A DNA stretch of 64,000 nt from Fimadaptatus sp050946055 (GCA_050946055.1 JBMNUB010000004.1:59282-123281), one strand, 5' to 3'. Shown: positions 32,739 to 41,411, counted from the stretch's first letter. A program made the numbers and translations. Notes: generated by a model not told the origin, from the sequence alone.

Positions 32739-32992
32739 CTGCTTGTCAAAGCGTCTTTTTGACAAGCGTGGACGGGGGAGAATCTCCCCCGCCACTGCCA
32801 CCCCTACTCAGTTTCCACTGAAATCCTGCGGATTTCCGGGCGTGGAAACTGCAAGGTAGATATGCTGCTCTGGGAAATGGGATTTCCCGACGCAAAAAAT
32901 CCTGAGCGCCCACCGCACATGTCGCTGGGCGCTACCTAAGTCGAGAGGGCTGCGAGGCCCACCGAGCTCTCCGGGGGTTTTTTGACAGTCTG
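32739..32992 (-). mobile_element. Dispersed 254-bp structured element, copy A
   Basis: Read on the minus strand it begins CAGACTGTCAAA and ends TTTGACAAGCAG; the ends form an imperfect terminal inverted repeat with core TGTCAAA. It matches copy C (63620-63873) with only five differences (two are one-base indels), and copy B more distantly. It contains several hairpins: GCGCCCA/TGGGCGC, TTTCCAC/GTGGAAA, GGGGGAGA/TCTCCCCC and a terminal TTGTCAAA/TTTGACAA. No convincing protein is encoded; the frame SKRLFDKRGRGRIS is open in all three copies in part but has no ribosome binding site. It is flanked by duplicated hairpins. Confidence 0.85.
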
Positions 32993-33018
32993 TCCGCTTG
33001 CATCTATCTGCAAGCGGA
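32993..33018 (-). repeat. Right copy of the duplicated hairpin flanking element A
   Basis: Stem TCCGCTTGCA / TGCAAGCGGA with loop TCTATC, 26 bp, one base different from 32713-32738. No T run follows on the minus strand because the element starts here. Confidence 0.85.
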
Positions 33019-33222
33019 TATCTTAGTCCAATGCGGCATGCTGTCTGCGCAGGGCGCGTAGAGTGCCTATGTGCATTTTTCAGGGCTGTGCGCGGCATGT
33101 TTAGGCATGCGCGCGTCAAAGTACCACACGCAATGCGCTTAAACACGCACGTCACTCAAATCCACCATACTTCGCGCTCAGCTCAAAGCTGTAAGCGGCG
33201 CATTCCGATGTGCGAACCTGCA

Positions 33223-33603
33223 TCACTTGCTCAGATGCTCCTGTTCATATCTGAGCATGTGTTCCTCATAGCCCTCGAGCTTTCTGTCCAGCCGCGCAAG
33301 GGTATTCTGCATTTCCTCAAGGCGCGCGGCGATCTGCTCGCGCTGCTCCTGAAGCAGCCGCTTGCGCGCGGGTATGGTGGCATCGCCCTGCCGGCAGAGC
33401 GCCACGTACTCTATCAGCGTCTCCACCGACACGCCCGCCGAGCGCATGCACTTTATGTATGCCACCCAGTTGCAGTCCTCCTCGGAGTAATCGCGTATGC
33501 CGCCCGAAGTGCGGCTGACCTCGGGCAGCAGCCCTATGCGCTCGTAATAGCGCAGAGTATCCGGCGTAAGTTCAAACCGCTTGCTGACCTCCGTTATGGT
33601 CAT
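33223..33603 (-). CDS. MerR-family transcriptional regulator
   Basis: A 126-residue MerR-type regulator: N-terminal winged helix MTITEVSKRFELTPDTLRYYERIGLLP, the RDYSEEDCNWVAYIKCMRSAGVSVETLIEYV second part, and a coiled-coil helix (LLQEQREQIAARLEEMQNTLARLDRKLEGYEEHM) for dimerisation. There is no cysteine-rich metal loop; the C-terminus is short, as in the small redox/aldehyde-type members. ATG 33603 (7th codon of a longer frame from 33621) matches the family start. No obvious target is adjacent; the gene stands alone and ends before the terminator hairpin with element A. Confidence 0.92.
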   Translation of the reverse strand: MTITEVSKRFELTPDTLRYYERIGLLPEVSRTSGGIRDYSEEDCNWVAYIKCMRSAGVSVETLIEYVALCRQGDATIPARKRLLQEQREQIAARLEEMQNTLARLDRKLEGYEEHMLRYEQEHLSK

Positions 33604-33811
33604 GCTCCCGCCCCCTGTCATAATATCCGCTCAGGCATGTTTGCACGCCGCAAAGCGCGTTCCGCGCCCGGCGCATATGCACTGCCTGCGCATGCTGTTT
33701 TCGCATGGCAGATTCGTGTGCCTGTGCGTTCCTTTCCATTTCCACATAAGCATTATATCCTGCCGCGCCGCACAGCGCAAGCGCATATGTCTTGCGCGCT
33801 CGCATAGCGCC

Positions 33812-33965
33812 ATGCACAAAGAAGCTGACTTACGCGCCGAGTCACGGCTTCCCCAGCACAGGCGCTTATATGTCGCCATATGCAAAGCAATTGTCTTACT
33901 CGCCGCGTCACAGCTTCCCAAGCATCGGCGTTCACGTATCAGCATACGCAAAGGGACGAGCCGCA
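33812..33965. repeat. Two degenerate units of about 66 bp
   Basis: GCCGAGTCACGGCTTCCC at 33836 and GCCGCGTCACAGCTTCCC at 33902 are 66 bp apart, and ATGCAAAG-type words recur at 33812, 33880 and 33946. No gene is supported between 33622 and 34059. Confidence 0.55.
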
Positions 33966-34059
33966 AATCGCGACCCGCCCCGATATATCACCTAAGCACC
34001 GCGCAGTCATGCCGCGCCGCTACCCGCGCCGTACATGCCTTGCGCACGCACTGAACGCA

Positions 34060-36474
34060 TCAGCGTATCTCAGCGCCGAACTTATGCTTGCAGTTGCCCA
34101 TGACCTTGTTCATGGCGGAGTTTATCTCGTCCTCGACCAGCGTATGGTCAGCCGCGCGCAGCATCAGCGAGAACGCCACGGACTTCTTGCCCTCGCCCAG
34201 CTGTGCGCCGCGATACACGTCGAACACGCTCACGCTCTCGCATATCTTGCCCGCGGCATGGTATATCTCGTCGATTATGTCGCCCACGGGCTGGCTGTCG
34301 TCCATGACCAGCGCTATATCGCGGCTGACGGCGGGGAACTTGGGTATGGGACGGGGCGCGCTGATTGCAGGCGTGCATGCGTCCAGCGCCTCCACGTCCA
34401 CCTCGGCCACGTACACGCGCTTGCCCGCCATGCCGAAGGCCTCGGCCACGTCGGGGTGTATCTCGCCCAGCTGCGCCACCTGCCTGCCGTCCACGCTGAC
34501 CACCGCCTTGCGGCCGGGATGGAAGTAGCAGTCGCCGTCGGGCGCATACCTGCCGGTTTCACCGAAGTGAGCCAGCAGCGCGTCTACCACGGCCTTCATG
34601 CGATAGAAGTCAGCCTCGCCGCCATACATGCCCACGGTGAGCGTCATGCGCTCATTGGGGAGATTGGCCAGCTTGCCGTCGGGAGTGTGCGCCATCTCCT
34701 CGGTCTTTTCAAAGCGCACGGCGGTCTCAAACAGCAGCGCCTCGGCGTTGCCATGGCTCATGTTATAGCTCAGCGTCTGGAGCATGGAAGGGGTGAGCGT
34801 AGTGCGCATGACGGAGGTATCCTCGCCCAGAGGATTGAGCAGGCGCACGGGATCCAAGCGCTTATCGCCCTCAGGTATGCCCAGCTTCTCTATGTCGCGC
34901 GGGCTTACGAAGGAATAGGTCTCTATCTCATATGCGCCCTCGGCCAGCAGCGCCTCGCGTATGCGATCTACGACCACATGCTCATGGTTCTTGCCGCCGC
35001 GCACGGTCACGCCCTTCATGAGCGTGGTGGGTATATTGTCATAGCCATATAGTCTCAGCACTTCCTCGGCGACATCGGCATAGCTCTCCATGTCCACGCG
35101 ATAGCGCGGCACGCGGCAGGTCAGCATATCGCCGTCGCGCTCGGTATCTATGGACAGGCTGCGCAGTATCTCGACCATGCGCTCGGCAGGCACCTGTATG
35201 CCTATGTGCTGCTGCACGCGGCTTACGGAGGCCTTTATGACGGTCTCAGGCTCAGGATTGGGGTATATATCGACCATGCCGGGCGCTACATCGCCCGCAT
35301 CCAGCATATTGACCAGCTGGCAGGCGCGCATCATGGCATCCATGGACATGGCGGGCGACACTCCGCGCTCATAGTGACCGGAAGCATCGGTGCGCATGCC
35401 CAGCTTACGGCTGGTCAGGCGTATGCAGGTGCGGTCAAACGCCGCGCACTCAAACAGCACGTCATGGGTGGCCTCGGTTATCTCGGACTCCTCGCCGCCC
35501 ATTATGCCGGCAAGGCCGGTGGCCTGCTGGCCGTCGGCGATTACCAGCATGCTGTCATCCAGCTCGCGCTGCTTGCCGTCCAGCGTCATGAGCAGTTCGC
35601 CGGGATTGGCGCGGCGGACGATTATCTTGCCATCGCGCACCTTGCTCATATCGAAGGCGTGCATGGGGTTGCCGGTCTCGAGCATTACGAGGTTGGTTAT
35701 ATCGACTATGTTATTTATGGAGCGCAGGCCGGCGGCGTGCAGGTACTCGCGCACCCACTTAGGCGAGGGAGCTATGCGCACATTGCGTATGAGCTTGCCT
35801 ATATAGCGGGGGCAAAGCTCGCTATCCCTGACCTCTATGGACACGCTCTCGTCCATGGGCGCGACATCGGCCTCCCTGACGGCGAGGTCAGGCGCCTTGA
35901 ACTCCTTGCCCAGCACGGCGGCGGACTCGCGCGCCATGCCCCATATGCTCAGGCAATCGGGGCGATTGGCGAGCACTTCGAAGTCGATGACATCATCGCC
36001 CAAGCCGAACACTTCCTTCACGTCAGTACCGGCGGGCACGTCCTCGAATATCTCCATTATGCCCTCGTCGCCTATATTGGGATAGAGCGAATCGGGTACA
36101 TCCAGTTCAGGGCCGGAGCAGAGCATGCCGTTGGACACCTCGCCGCGCAGCTTGCCCTTCTTTATCTTGCCGCCGGGCAGGCTGGCACCATCCAGCGCAG
36201 CGGCTACGCGCATGCCCTGATGGACATTAGGTGCGCCGCAGACTATCTGTATGGGTTCGCCCTGACCGACATCCACCATGCAGATATGCAGGTGATCGGA
36301 GTTCGGGTGATCGACACAGCTGACGACATCGCCAACCACGACCTTAGAGAACTGGCTACCGGTTACCTCCACGCCTTCCACGCCGTTTCCGGCCATTATC
36401 ATGCGGCGCACGTATTCATCCGTAGGAACATCTATATCGACATATTGTCTAAGCCAACTTATCGGTGCGAGCAT
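34060..36474 (-). CDS. pheT: Phenylalanyl-tRNA synthetase beta subunit
   Basis: An 804-residue beta chain. N-terminal domain starts MLAPISWLRQYVDIDVPTDEYVRRM, then the tRNA-binding EMAP-type fold (VVGDVVSCVDHPNSDHLHICMVDVGQ), the editing B3/B4 domain, the B5 domain, the catalytic-like core (VSPRDIEKLGIPEGDKRLDPVRLLNPLGEDTSVMRTTLTPSML) and the C-terminal ferredoxin-fold anticodon-binding domain (PKFPAVSRDIALVMDDSQPVGDI...LMLRAADHTLVEDEINSAMNKVM). The length is normal. AGGAGGGT lies upstream of ATG 36474. Pairs with PheS to form the alpha2beta2 enzyme, and is controlled by the upstream Phe T-box. Confidence 0.97.
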   Translation of the reverse strand: MLAPISWLRQYVDIDVPTDEYVRRMIMAGNGVEGVEVTGSQFSKVVVGDVVSCVDHPNSDHLHICMVDVGQGEPIQIVCGAPNVHQGMRVAAALDGASLPGGKIKKGKLRGEVSNGMLCSGPELDVPDSLYPNIGDEGIMEIFEDVPAGTDVKEVFGLGDDVIDFEVLANRPDCLSIWGMARESAAVLGKEFKAPDLAVREADVAPMDESVSIEVRDSELCPRYIGKLIRNVRIAPSPKWVREYLHAAGLRSINNIVDITNLVMLETGNPMHAFDMSKVRDGKIIVRRANPGELLMTLDGKQRELDDSMLVIADGQQATGLAGIMGGEESEITEATHDVLFECAAFDRTCIRLTSRKLGMRTDASGHYERGVSPAMSMDAMMRACQLVNMLDAGDVAPGMVDIYPNPEPETVIKASVSRVQQHIGIQVPAERMVEILRSLSIDTERDGDMLTCRVPRYRVDMESYADVAEEVLRLYGYDNIPTTLMKGVTVRGGKNHEHVVVDRIREALLAEGAYEIETYSFVSPRDIEKLGIPEGDKRLDPVRLLNPLGEDTSVMRTTLTPSMLQTLSYNMSHGNAEALLFETAVRFEKTEEMAHTPDGKLANLPNERMTLTVGMYGGEADFYRMKAVVDALLAHFGETGRYAPDGDCYFHPGRKAVVSVDGRQVAQLGEIHPDVAEAFGMAGKRVYVAEVDVEALDACTPAISAPRPIPKFPAVSRDIALVMDDSQPVGDIIDEIYHAAGKICESVSVFDVYRGAQLGEGKKSVAFSLMLRAADHTLVEDEINSAMNKVMGNCKHKFGAEIR

Positions 36475-36487
36475 TTATTCCACCCTC

Positions 36488-37510
36488 CTATTTGAACTGA
36501 CTGAGCAGGCGCAGATCGTTTTCGTACAGGCAGCGCATATCGGGCAGCTGATACTTGAGTATAGCTATGCGCTCTATGCCCATGCCGAAGGCGAAGCCTG
36601 TGTACTTATCGGGATCTATGCCGCACATGGACAGCACGCGGGGGTTTACCATGCCCGCGCCCAGTATCTCCAGCCAGCCTGTGCCCTTACATATCTTACA
36701 GCCCTTGCCGCCGCAGGCCGCGCAGCTCACGTCCACCTCAGCGGAGGGCTCAGTGAACGGGAAGAAGGACGGGCGGAATCTCGTAGTCACGCCCTCGCCG
36801 AACATGGCCTTTGCGAACTCATCCAGCGTACCCTTGAGGTCGCCCATGGTTATATGCTCGTCTATTACGAGGCCCTCCATCTGATGGAACACAGGCGAGT
36901 GGGAAGCGTCGGCCTCATCGGCGCGATACACTCTACCGGGGCAGACTATGCGAATGGGCGGCTTACGGGTGGTCATTATGCGCGCCTGCACCGGCGAAGT
37001 GTGGGTGCGCAGCAGCACGTTATCGGATATATAGAAGGTATCCTGAGCATCGCGGGCGGGGTGGTTCTTAGGCAGGTTCATCAGCTCGAAGTTATAGTGA
37101 TCCAGCTCTATCTCCGGCCCCTGCACGACCTCAAAGCCCATGCCGGTGAATATATCGAGCAGAGCGTTTTCGGCCTGGGATATGGGATGCAGCGCGCCCA
37201 GCCTACGCTCCCTGCCGGGCAGGGTCACGTCTATGGCTTCAGCGCTCAGCCGCGCCTCCTTTTCGGCGGCGGTTATCGAAGCGGCCTGCTCATCCATGGC
37301 CTCCTCTATCTGCTGGCGCACGCTATTGACCAGCTGGCCCATCACGGGGCGCTCCTCGGGCGAGAGCTTACCCATGCCGCGCAGCAGGCCGGTCAGCTCG
37401 CCCTTCTTACCCAGCAGGCGCACCCTCAGCGCTTCCAGCTCGGGCGTGGACTTTATCTCCTTCAGGGCGTCCAGCGCTTCTTGCAATATCTTCTGCAGTT
37501 GTTCGCGCAC
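36488..37510 (-). CDS. pheS: Phenylalanyl-tRNA synthetase alpha subunit
   Basis: A 340-residue class II catalytic chain. It has an N-terminal coiled coil (REQLQKILQEALDALKEIKSTPELEALRVRLLGKKGELT), motif 2 region HTSPVQARIMTTRKPPIRIVCPGRVYRADEADASHSPVFHQMEGLVID, and the family motif FRPSFFPFTEPSAEVDV. The final GFAFGMGIERIAILKYQLPDMRCLYENDLRLLSQF is motif 3 (class II GxGxER) and the usual C-terminus. GTG start at 37510 with AAGGA about 12 bp upstream, a long spacing. It is followed 13 bp later by pheT, one operon with the Phe T-box leader. Confidence 0.97.
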   Translation of the reverse strand: MREQLQKILQEALDALKEIKSTPELEALRVRLLGKKGELTGLLRGMGKLSPEERPVMGQLVNSVRQQIEEAMDEQAASITAAEKEARLSAEAIDVTLPGRERRLGALHPISQAENALLDIFTGMGFEVVQGPEIELDHYNFELMNLPKNHPARDAQDTFYISDNVLLRTHTSPVQARIMTTRKPPIRIVCPGRVYRADEADASHSPVFHQMEGLVIDEHITMGDLKGTLDEFAKAMFGEGVTTRFRPSFFPFTEPSAEVDVSCAACGGKGCKICKGTGWLEILGAGMVNPRVLSMCGIDPDKYTGFAFGMGIERIAILKYQLPDMRCLYENDLRLLSQFK

Positions 37511-37642
37511 TTATCTATCATTCCTTTCCATGCTTATCATGCCAATAGTCTGTCCGGGCGATGCGCAAGGGACGGCGGGCGGGCGACATGGCGTTGCGCA
37601 GCCGAAGGCTGGGCAATGCCATGGAGGTCGCGCGCCGGCCAC

Positions 37643-37890
37643 GAAAAAAGCCCCCGCCCCCATATGCAAGGGGCGAGAGCCATAGCTCACGCTGTACCAC
37701 CCAAAGATTCGTCGGGCGCTGTGCGCCTAACCTCTCACGCGCGTAACGGGCGTGACTCCGGACGAGCCTACCTGCCAAAGCCTTCAGCCCGTCGGCTCCG
37801 GAGTGAACTTCCCGCCTGCCCGCGTCCCGACGCGCTTTCAGCCCATGGCGCGCCTCTCTTATGAGCCGGTCACAGCGGTACTCTCTCCTT
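37643..37890 (-). ncRNA. T-box riboswitch (tRNA-Phe) of pheST
   Basis: The minus-strand leader contains the T-box antiterminator motif TGGGTGGTAC (37694-37703), followed by a terminator hairpin with GCCCC/GGGGC stem and TTTTTT (about 37643-37679). In the specifier region a TTC codon for Phe lies at 37805-37807 followed by A. When uncharged tRNA-Phe binds, the antiterminator forms and pheST is transcribed. The AGCTT-like and apical elements were not traced in detail, so boundaries are approximate. Confidence 0.9.
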
Positions 37891-37907
37891 CAATGCCGTT
37901 ATGCGGT

Positions 37908-37936
37908 ATTATACCGCTTTGGCGCGCGCTTTGCAA
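37908..37936 (-). promoter_or_regulatory. Promoter of the T-box-pheST transcript
   Basis: On the minus strand TTGCAA (37931-37936), 17 bp, TATAAT (37908-37913). Transcription would start around 37900, which fits the T-box leader. Confidence 0.75.
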
Positions 37937-37957
37937 GTCATATCGTCATAATTTTAC

Positions 37958-38167
37958 ATGTTCCGCAGCTTTGATATCGTTTTGCTCGTCCGCATGCATT
38001 TTGGTTCTTCACTTAAACCCAGGCTAAATGGCTCAAAAAAGAAGCTCTTTGCCGAAATCCGGGAAAGCTTGAAAGCAGCAGTCAAACATTGCAATTCCAG
38101 CGAGAGGGTAATTCTGAAAAGTGCAAGCCAGTTCTTCATTACCATTCCTCTCACGGCGAAGTCATGA
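37958..38167 (+). pseudogene. Doubtful AT-richer open frame; possible gene remnant
   Basis: A 69-codon open frame (ends ESLKAAVKHCNSSERVILKSASQFFITIPLTAKS) whose base and codon use (AAA, TTT, ATT) differ from the GC-rich neighbours. I see no ribosome binding site and no family. The opposite strand has a 66-codon frame of similar doubt. The whole 37950-38340 stretch may be remnant foreign DNA. Listed only so that the region is described. Confidence 0.2.
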
Positions 38168-38386
38168 TATGCCTTAGCGCGTTAATCACCCATAAAACCG
38201 TAAACAACCTGCATTTTTCGGCACATATGATATGCTTCTATGCGCATAATCCCTCCAGCGCATGCCATAGGTGTAATGCCAAAGCGCATCCGCTTAAACC
38301 GCGTATCGTTCCCAAGCATGCATATCATATCCCATTAAAATTCATTCCAGCTTTCGCTTTATCCCATCCTCAAGCGCGCACATATC

Positions 38387-38431
38387 AAAACAGCGGCTGC
38401 TCCCGCATGCATATGCACAGGAGCAGCCGCT
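38387..38431 (-). terminator. Intrinsic terminator of the arabinofuranosidase gene
   Basis: 12-bp arms AGCGGCTGCTCC (38392-38403) and GGAGCAGCCGCT (38420-38431); on the minus strand TTTT follows (plus-strand AAAA at 38387-38390). Confidence 0.85.
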
Positions 38432-38451
38432 CATTCATACCTATGTCCCTA

Positions 38452-39960
38452 TTACTTGGCCGCGCCGAAGGTCAGCCTTACCACCGAGCAGGCCGGTATC
38501 TCAAAGCGCACTTCGGTGCCGGAGCAGGTGCGCTCGGCCTTGACATCGCTAAAGTCATGGCTGCTCACGCACTTGGGCGCTTCAAACGTGTTGTAATCGC
38601 CCATGGCGCCGGTCAGCACGCTGCCGCTTATCAGCTGCATGTCGCTCTGGTCGAGCAGCAGCTCTATGGCGTGCGCATCGGTGAGAGAGGTGTTGCACAG
38701 CGTTACGTTTACCTCGCCCTTGTCGTTTATGGACGCGGACTCGGACACCTCGGGATACTCAAAGCCGTTGGGCGCCTTGGCCATGCAGTCAGCTATGGAG
38801 CTGGCCAGCTGATGCGCGCCCTGATGCACCGAGTACATCTCGAATACATGGTAGGTAGGCGTAAGTATCATTCGCTCGCCGTCGGTCAGCGCCACGGCCT
38901 GAAGCACGTTTATCAGCTGCGCGATGTTGGCCATGTGTACGCGCTCTGCATGATGGTTGAAGCAGTTGAGCGTTAGGCCCGCCAGCAGCGCGTCGCGCAT
39001 GGTGTTCTGCTGATACAGGAAGCCGGGGTTGGTGCCGGGCTCTACGTCGAACCAGGTGCCCCACTCGTCCACTATCAGGCCCACCCTGCGCTGCGGGTCG
39101 TACCTGTCCATTATGGCGGAGTGCTTGCTGAGCAGTTCCTCCATGAAGTATCCCTTGCCCATGGTGTCGTAGTACTCGCGCTCGGTAAAGCCGGTAGCCG
39201 CGCCCTTATGGTCCCAGTCAGGGCCTATCGTCGTGTAGTAGTGCAGCGACAGTCCGTTCATCATGCGTCCCGCGTTCTTCATCATGGTCTCGGTCCACTC
39301 GTAGTTGGGGGCTTCGGGGCTGGTGCCGGGGCCGCATGCTATCTTATAGAGCTTGTTGTCGCCGTAGTTGTTGAGATAGGTCTGGTAGCGGCGGTACTCG
39401 TCGGAGTAGTACTGCGCGGTCATATTGCCGCCGCAGCCCCAGTTCTCGTTGCCCACGCCGAAGTACTTCACCTTCCATGGCTGCTCCTGACCGTTCTGCT
39501 TGCGCAGCTCGCTCATGGGCGACATGCCGTCAAATGTCATGTACTCCACCCATTCGCTCATCTCCTGCACCGTGCCGCTGCCCAGATTGCCGTTTATATA
39601 AGGCTCGCAGCCAACCTGACGGCACAGCTCCATGAACTCATGCGTGCCAAAGGAGTTGTCCTCCACCACGCCGCCCCAGTTGGTGTTTATCATCTTCTTG
39701 CGCTGCGCCTTGGGGCCTATGCCGTCGCGCCAGTGATAGGTATCCGCAAAGCAGCCGCCCGGCCAGCGCAGTGCCGGCAGCTTCATCTTCTTGAGCGCCT
39801 CCACCACGTCCACGCGCATGCCGTTCACGTTGGGTATGGGGGAATCCTCGCCCACGTAAACGCCCTCATATATGCATCGACCCAGATGCTCCGAGAAATT
39901 GCCATACACCTCCGGATGTATGAACGCGCCCTTCTTATAGGGCTGCACCACGTACCTCAT
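38452..39960 (-). CDS. abfA: Alpha-L-arabinofuranosidase, GH51
   Basis: A 502-residue cytoplasmic glycoside hydrolase that releases arabinose from arabino-oligosaccharides. GH51 features: start region VYGNFSEHLGRCIYEGVYVG, LRWPGGCFADTYHWRDGIGP, the acid/base Glu in YFGVGNENWGCGG and the nucleophile Glu in GLIVDEWGTW, then the C-terminal beta-sandwich. The frame is open from 40035, but ATG 39960 has AAGGAGG 9 bp upstream and the longer N-terminus lies within the promoter. It is divergent from the ArsR-type regulator, with an inverted repeat between, and has a strong promoter and terminator of its own. Confidence 0.95.
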   Translation of the reverse strand: MRYVVQPYKKGAFIHPEVYGNFSEHLGRCIYEGVYVGEDSPIPNVNGMRVDVVEALKKMKLPALRWPGGCFADTYHWRDGIGPKAQRKKMINTNWGGVVEDNSFGTHEFMELCRQVGCEPYINGNLGSGTVQEMSEWVEYMTFDGMSPMSELRKQNGQEQPWKVKYFGVGNENWGCGGNMTAQYYSDEYRRYQTYLNNYGDNKLYKIACGPGTSPEAPNYEWTETMMKNAGRMMNGLSLHYYTTIGPDWDHKGAATGFTEREYYDTMGKGYFMEELLSKHSAIMDRYDPQRRVGLIVDEWGTWFDVEPGTNPGFLYQQNTMRDALLAGLTLNCFNHHAERVHMANIAQLINVLQAVALTDGERMILTPTYHVFEMYSVHQGAHQLASSIADCMAKAPNGFEYPEVSESASINDKGEVNVTLCNTSLTDAHAIELLLDQSDMQLISGSVLTGAMGDYNTFEAPKCVSSHDFSDVKAERTCSGTEVRFEIPACSVVRLTFGAAK

Positions 39961-40002
39961 GTATTCGCGCCTCCTTATGTTGCTGCTTATCATTGATAGA
40001 TA

Positions 40003-40019
40003 AAGTATTCTCTTTACTT
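40003..40019. promoter_or_regulatory. Candidate operator between GH51 and its regulator
   Basis: Inverted repeat AAGTA (40003-40007), 7 bp, TACTT (40015-40019), just downstream of the GH51 -10. A further AAAGTA half-site overlaps the regulator's start region (40126-40131). A plausible binding site for the adjacent ArsR-type protein. Confidence 0.5.
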
Positions 40020-40025
40020 GATTCG

Positions 40026-40054
40026 ATGATAGCATCCCATTCGGCGTTTGTCAA
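40026..40054 (-). promoter_or_regulatory. Promoter of the GH51 gene
   Basis: On the minus strand TTGACA (40049-40054), 17 bp, TATCAT (40026-40031). Confidence 0.7.
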
Positions 40055-40096
40055 TATTCCCGCACAATTTTTCGTACACTGCTTTACCGTATTCTG

Positions 40097-40125
40097 TTGC
40101 TAACCGCTCCTGTTCATGCTATAAT
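40097..40125 (+). promoter_or_regulatory. Promoter of the ArsR-type regulator
   Basis: TTGCTA (40097-40102), 17 bp, TATAAT (40120-40125). The AAAGTA word follows the -10 at once. Confidence 0.7.
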
Positions 40126-40163
40126 AAAGTATCTGGTGAATTAAAGGAGCGTATTTACAAACC

Positions 40164-41093
40164 ATGCATGAAATAAACGACAGCGAACAGCTGCTCAGCC
40201 TATGCAAAGCGCTATCCAGCCCGCTAAGGCTTCAGATAGTGCAGCTGCTCAGCGGCGATCAGGGCATGAATCTAAACGAGCTATCCGAAAGGCTGGGCGT
40301 GACCAACTCGGCCATGACCGCGCACATACGCCTGCTTGAAGAGGCGGGCGTGCTTATGATAGAGACTGCCTCGGGCAAGCGCGGCATACAAAAGCGCTGC
40401 CATCTGCGCGAGAGCAAGTTTCTGATAAACCTGCTGCACGAGCAGCAGCGCCGCAACACCTATGATGCCGAGATACCGATAGGCAGCTACGTATCCTACT
40501 CCGCCAAGCCCACCTGCGGCGTGGCCACTACCGAGCGCACGCTGGGCAAGTTCGACGACCCGCGCGTGTTCGACGACCCGGACAGGGTATACGCCGCAAT
40601 AATATGGATGCGTTCGGGCTATCTGGAATACCGCCTGCCCAACTACATGCAGCCCAATCAGCGCCTTGTGGAACTCCAGCTCACTCAGGAGCTATGCAGT
40701 GAGGCCAAGGGCTTCAACGAGGATTGGCCCAGCGACATATACTTCTCTATAAACGGCCATGAGCTGGGCTGCTGGACCAGTCCCGGCGACTTCGGGTTAA
40801 AGCGCGGCATATACACGCCCGACTGGTGGGTATACGGCCTCAATCAATACGGCCTGCTCAAGCCGCTGGTGATAAACCGTCAGGGCGCGTTCATCGACGG
40901 CGACCGCATAGGCCGCTACACGCTGGACGATCTGGGGATAGTTTCGGGCGGCGAGATACGCTATCGCATCTGCGCGCCCGAGAGTGCGCGTCACGCCGGC
41001 GGGCTTACGCTGTTCGGGCGCGGCTTTGGCAACTACAATCATGGCATAACCATGCGCATGGTATTCGATGACATCGAGGGGCGTGACGAGTAA
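40164..41093 (+). CDS. ArsR-type transcriptional regulator with large C-terminal domain
   Basis: A 309-residue protein. Residues 8-80 are an ArsR-type winged helix (LLSLCKALSSPLRLQIVQLLSGDQGMNLNELSERLGVTNSAMTAHIRLLEEAGVL). The remaining 220 residues are a beta-rich, Trp-rich domain (YLEYRLPNYMQPNQRLVELQLTQELCSEAKGFNEDWPSDIYFSINGHELG, WTSPGDFG, YTPDWWVYGLNQYGLLK) that resembles sugar-binding jelly-roll domains. Its position divergent from a GH51 gene with an inverted repeat between suggests local control of arabinoside use. The ribosome binding site AAAGGAG is 14 bp from ATG 40164, which is long. It overlaps the next gene by 3 bp. Confidence 0.88.
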   Translation: MHEINDSEQLLSLCKALSSPLRLQIVQLLSGDQGMNLNELSERLGVTNSAMTAHIRLLEEAGVLMIETASGKRGIQKRCHLRESKFLINLLHEQQRRNTYDAEIPIGSYVSYSAKPTCGVATTERTLGKFDDPRVFDDPDRVYAAIIWMRSGYLEYRLPNYMQPNQRLVELQLTQELCSEAKGFNEDWPSDIYFSINGHELGCWTSPGDFGLKRGIYTPDWWVYGLNQYGLLKPLVINRQGAFIDGDRIGRYTLDDLGIVSGGEIRYRICAPESARHAGGLTLFGRGFGNYNHGITMRMVFDDIEGRDE

Positions 41094-41395
41094 TGTACGT
41101 GGTGAGCGGAAGCGAGATACTCTGCCGCCGCTGCATAGAGCAGGACATACCCGAAGCGCAGCTGGCCAAATATCTTGACGAATACATAGATCAGCTGCCC
41201 GGCGATGTGCGCGTGAGCGAGGCCGAGTTTGAGCGGCGGCTGAACATCTGTGCCGGGTGCGAGCATCTATTCAAGTACACCTGCCGCCTATGCGGCTGCT
41301 ATGCTCAGGTGCGCGCCGCCAAGCGCCTGAACCGCTGTCCCGTGCCATATGCGCCCAAATGGGACATAGCGCCCGGCAGCGTCGATGACGAATAG
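41093..41395 (+). CDS. Cysteine-rich DUF6171-type protein
   Basis: A 100-residue protein with seven or more cysteines in pairs: CRRC (residues 11-14), CAGC (about 53-56), CRLCGC (about 64-69) and RCPVP. The pattern 'CRRC ... YIDQLP ... EAEFERRLNICAGCEHL...CRLCGCYAQVRAAKRLNRCP' matches the DUF6171 family found in Clostridia. It probably binds zinc or iron. Function unknown. ATG 41093 overlaps the regulator stop (TAATG), so the two are translated together. Confidence 0.8.
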   Translation: MYVVSGSEILCRRCIEQDIPEAQLAKYLDEYIDQLPGDVRVSEAEFERRLNICAGCEHLFKYTCRLCGCYAQVRAAKRLNRCPVPYAPKWDIAPGSVDDE

Positions 41396-41411
41396 TTTCA
41401 TACCCGCATAC

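Noticed and set aside
32368..32859. Small protein ending SKRLFDK...VETAR within element A (also in copies B and C)
   Set aside because: The frame is open in all three copies only in part, starts in unrelated flanking DNA, and has no start signals. The compensatory change in copy B points to structure, not a protein.
32739..32992. Group II intron remnant at a terminator
   Set aside because: Insertion at terminators recalls group IIC introns, but there is no GUGYG start, no recognisable domain V and no reverse transcriptase; group II introns also do not duplicate the target.
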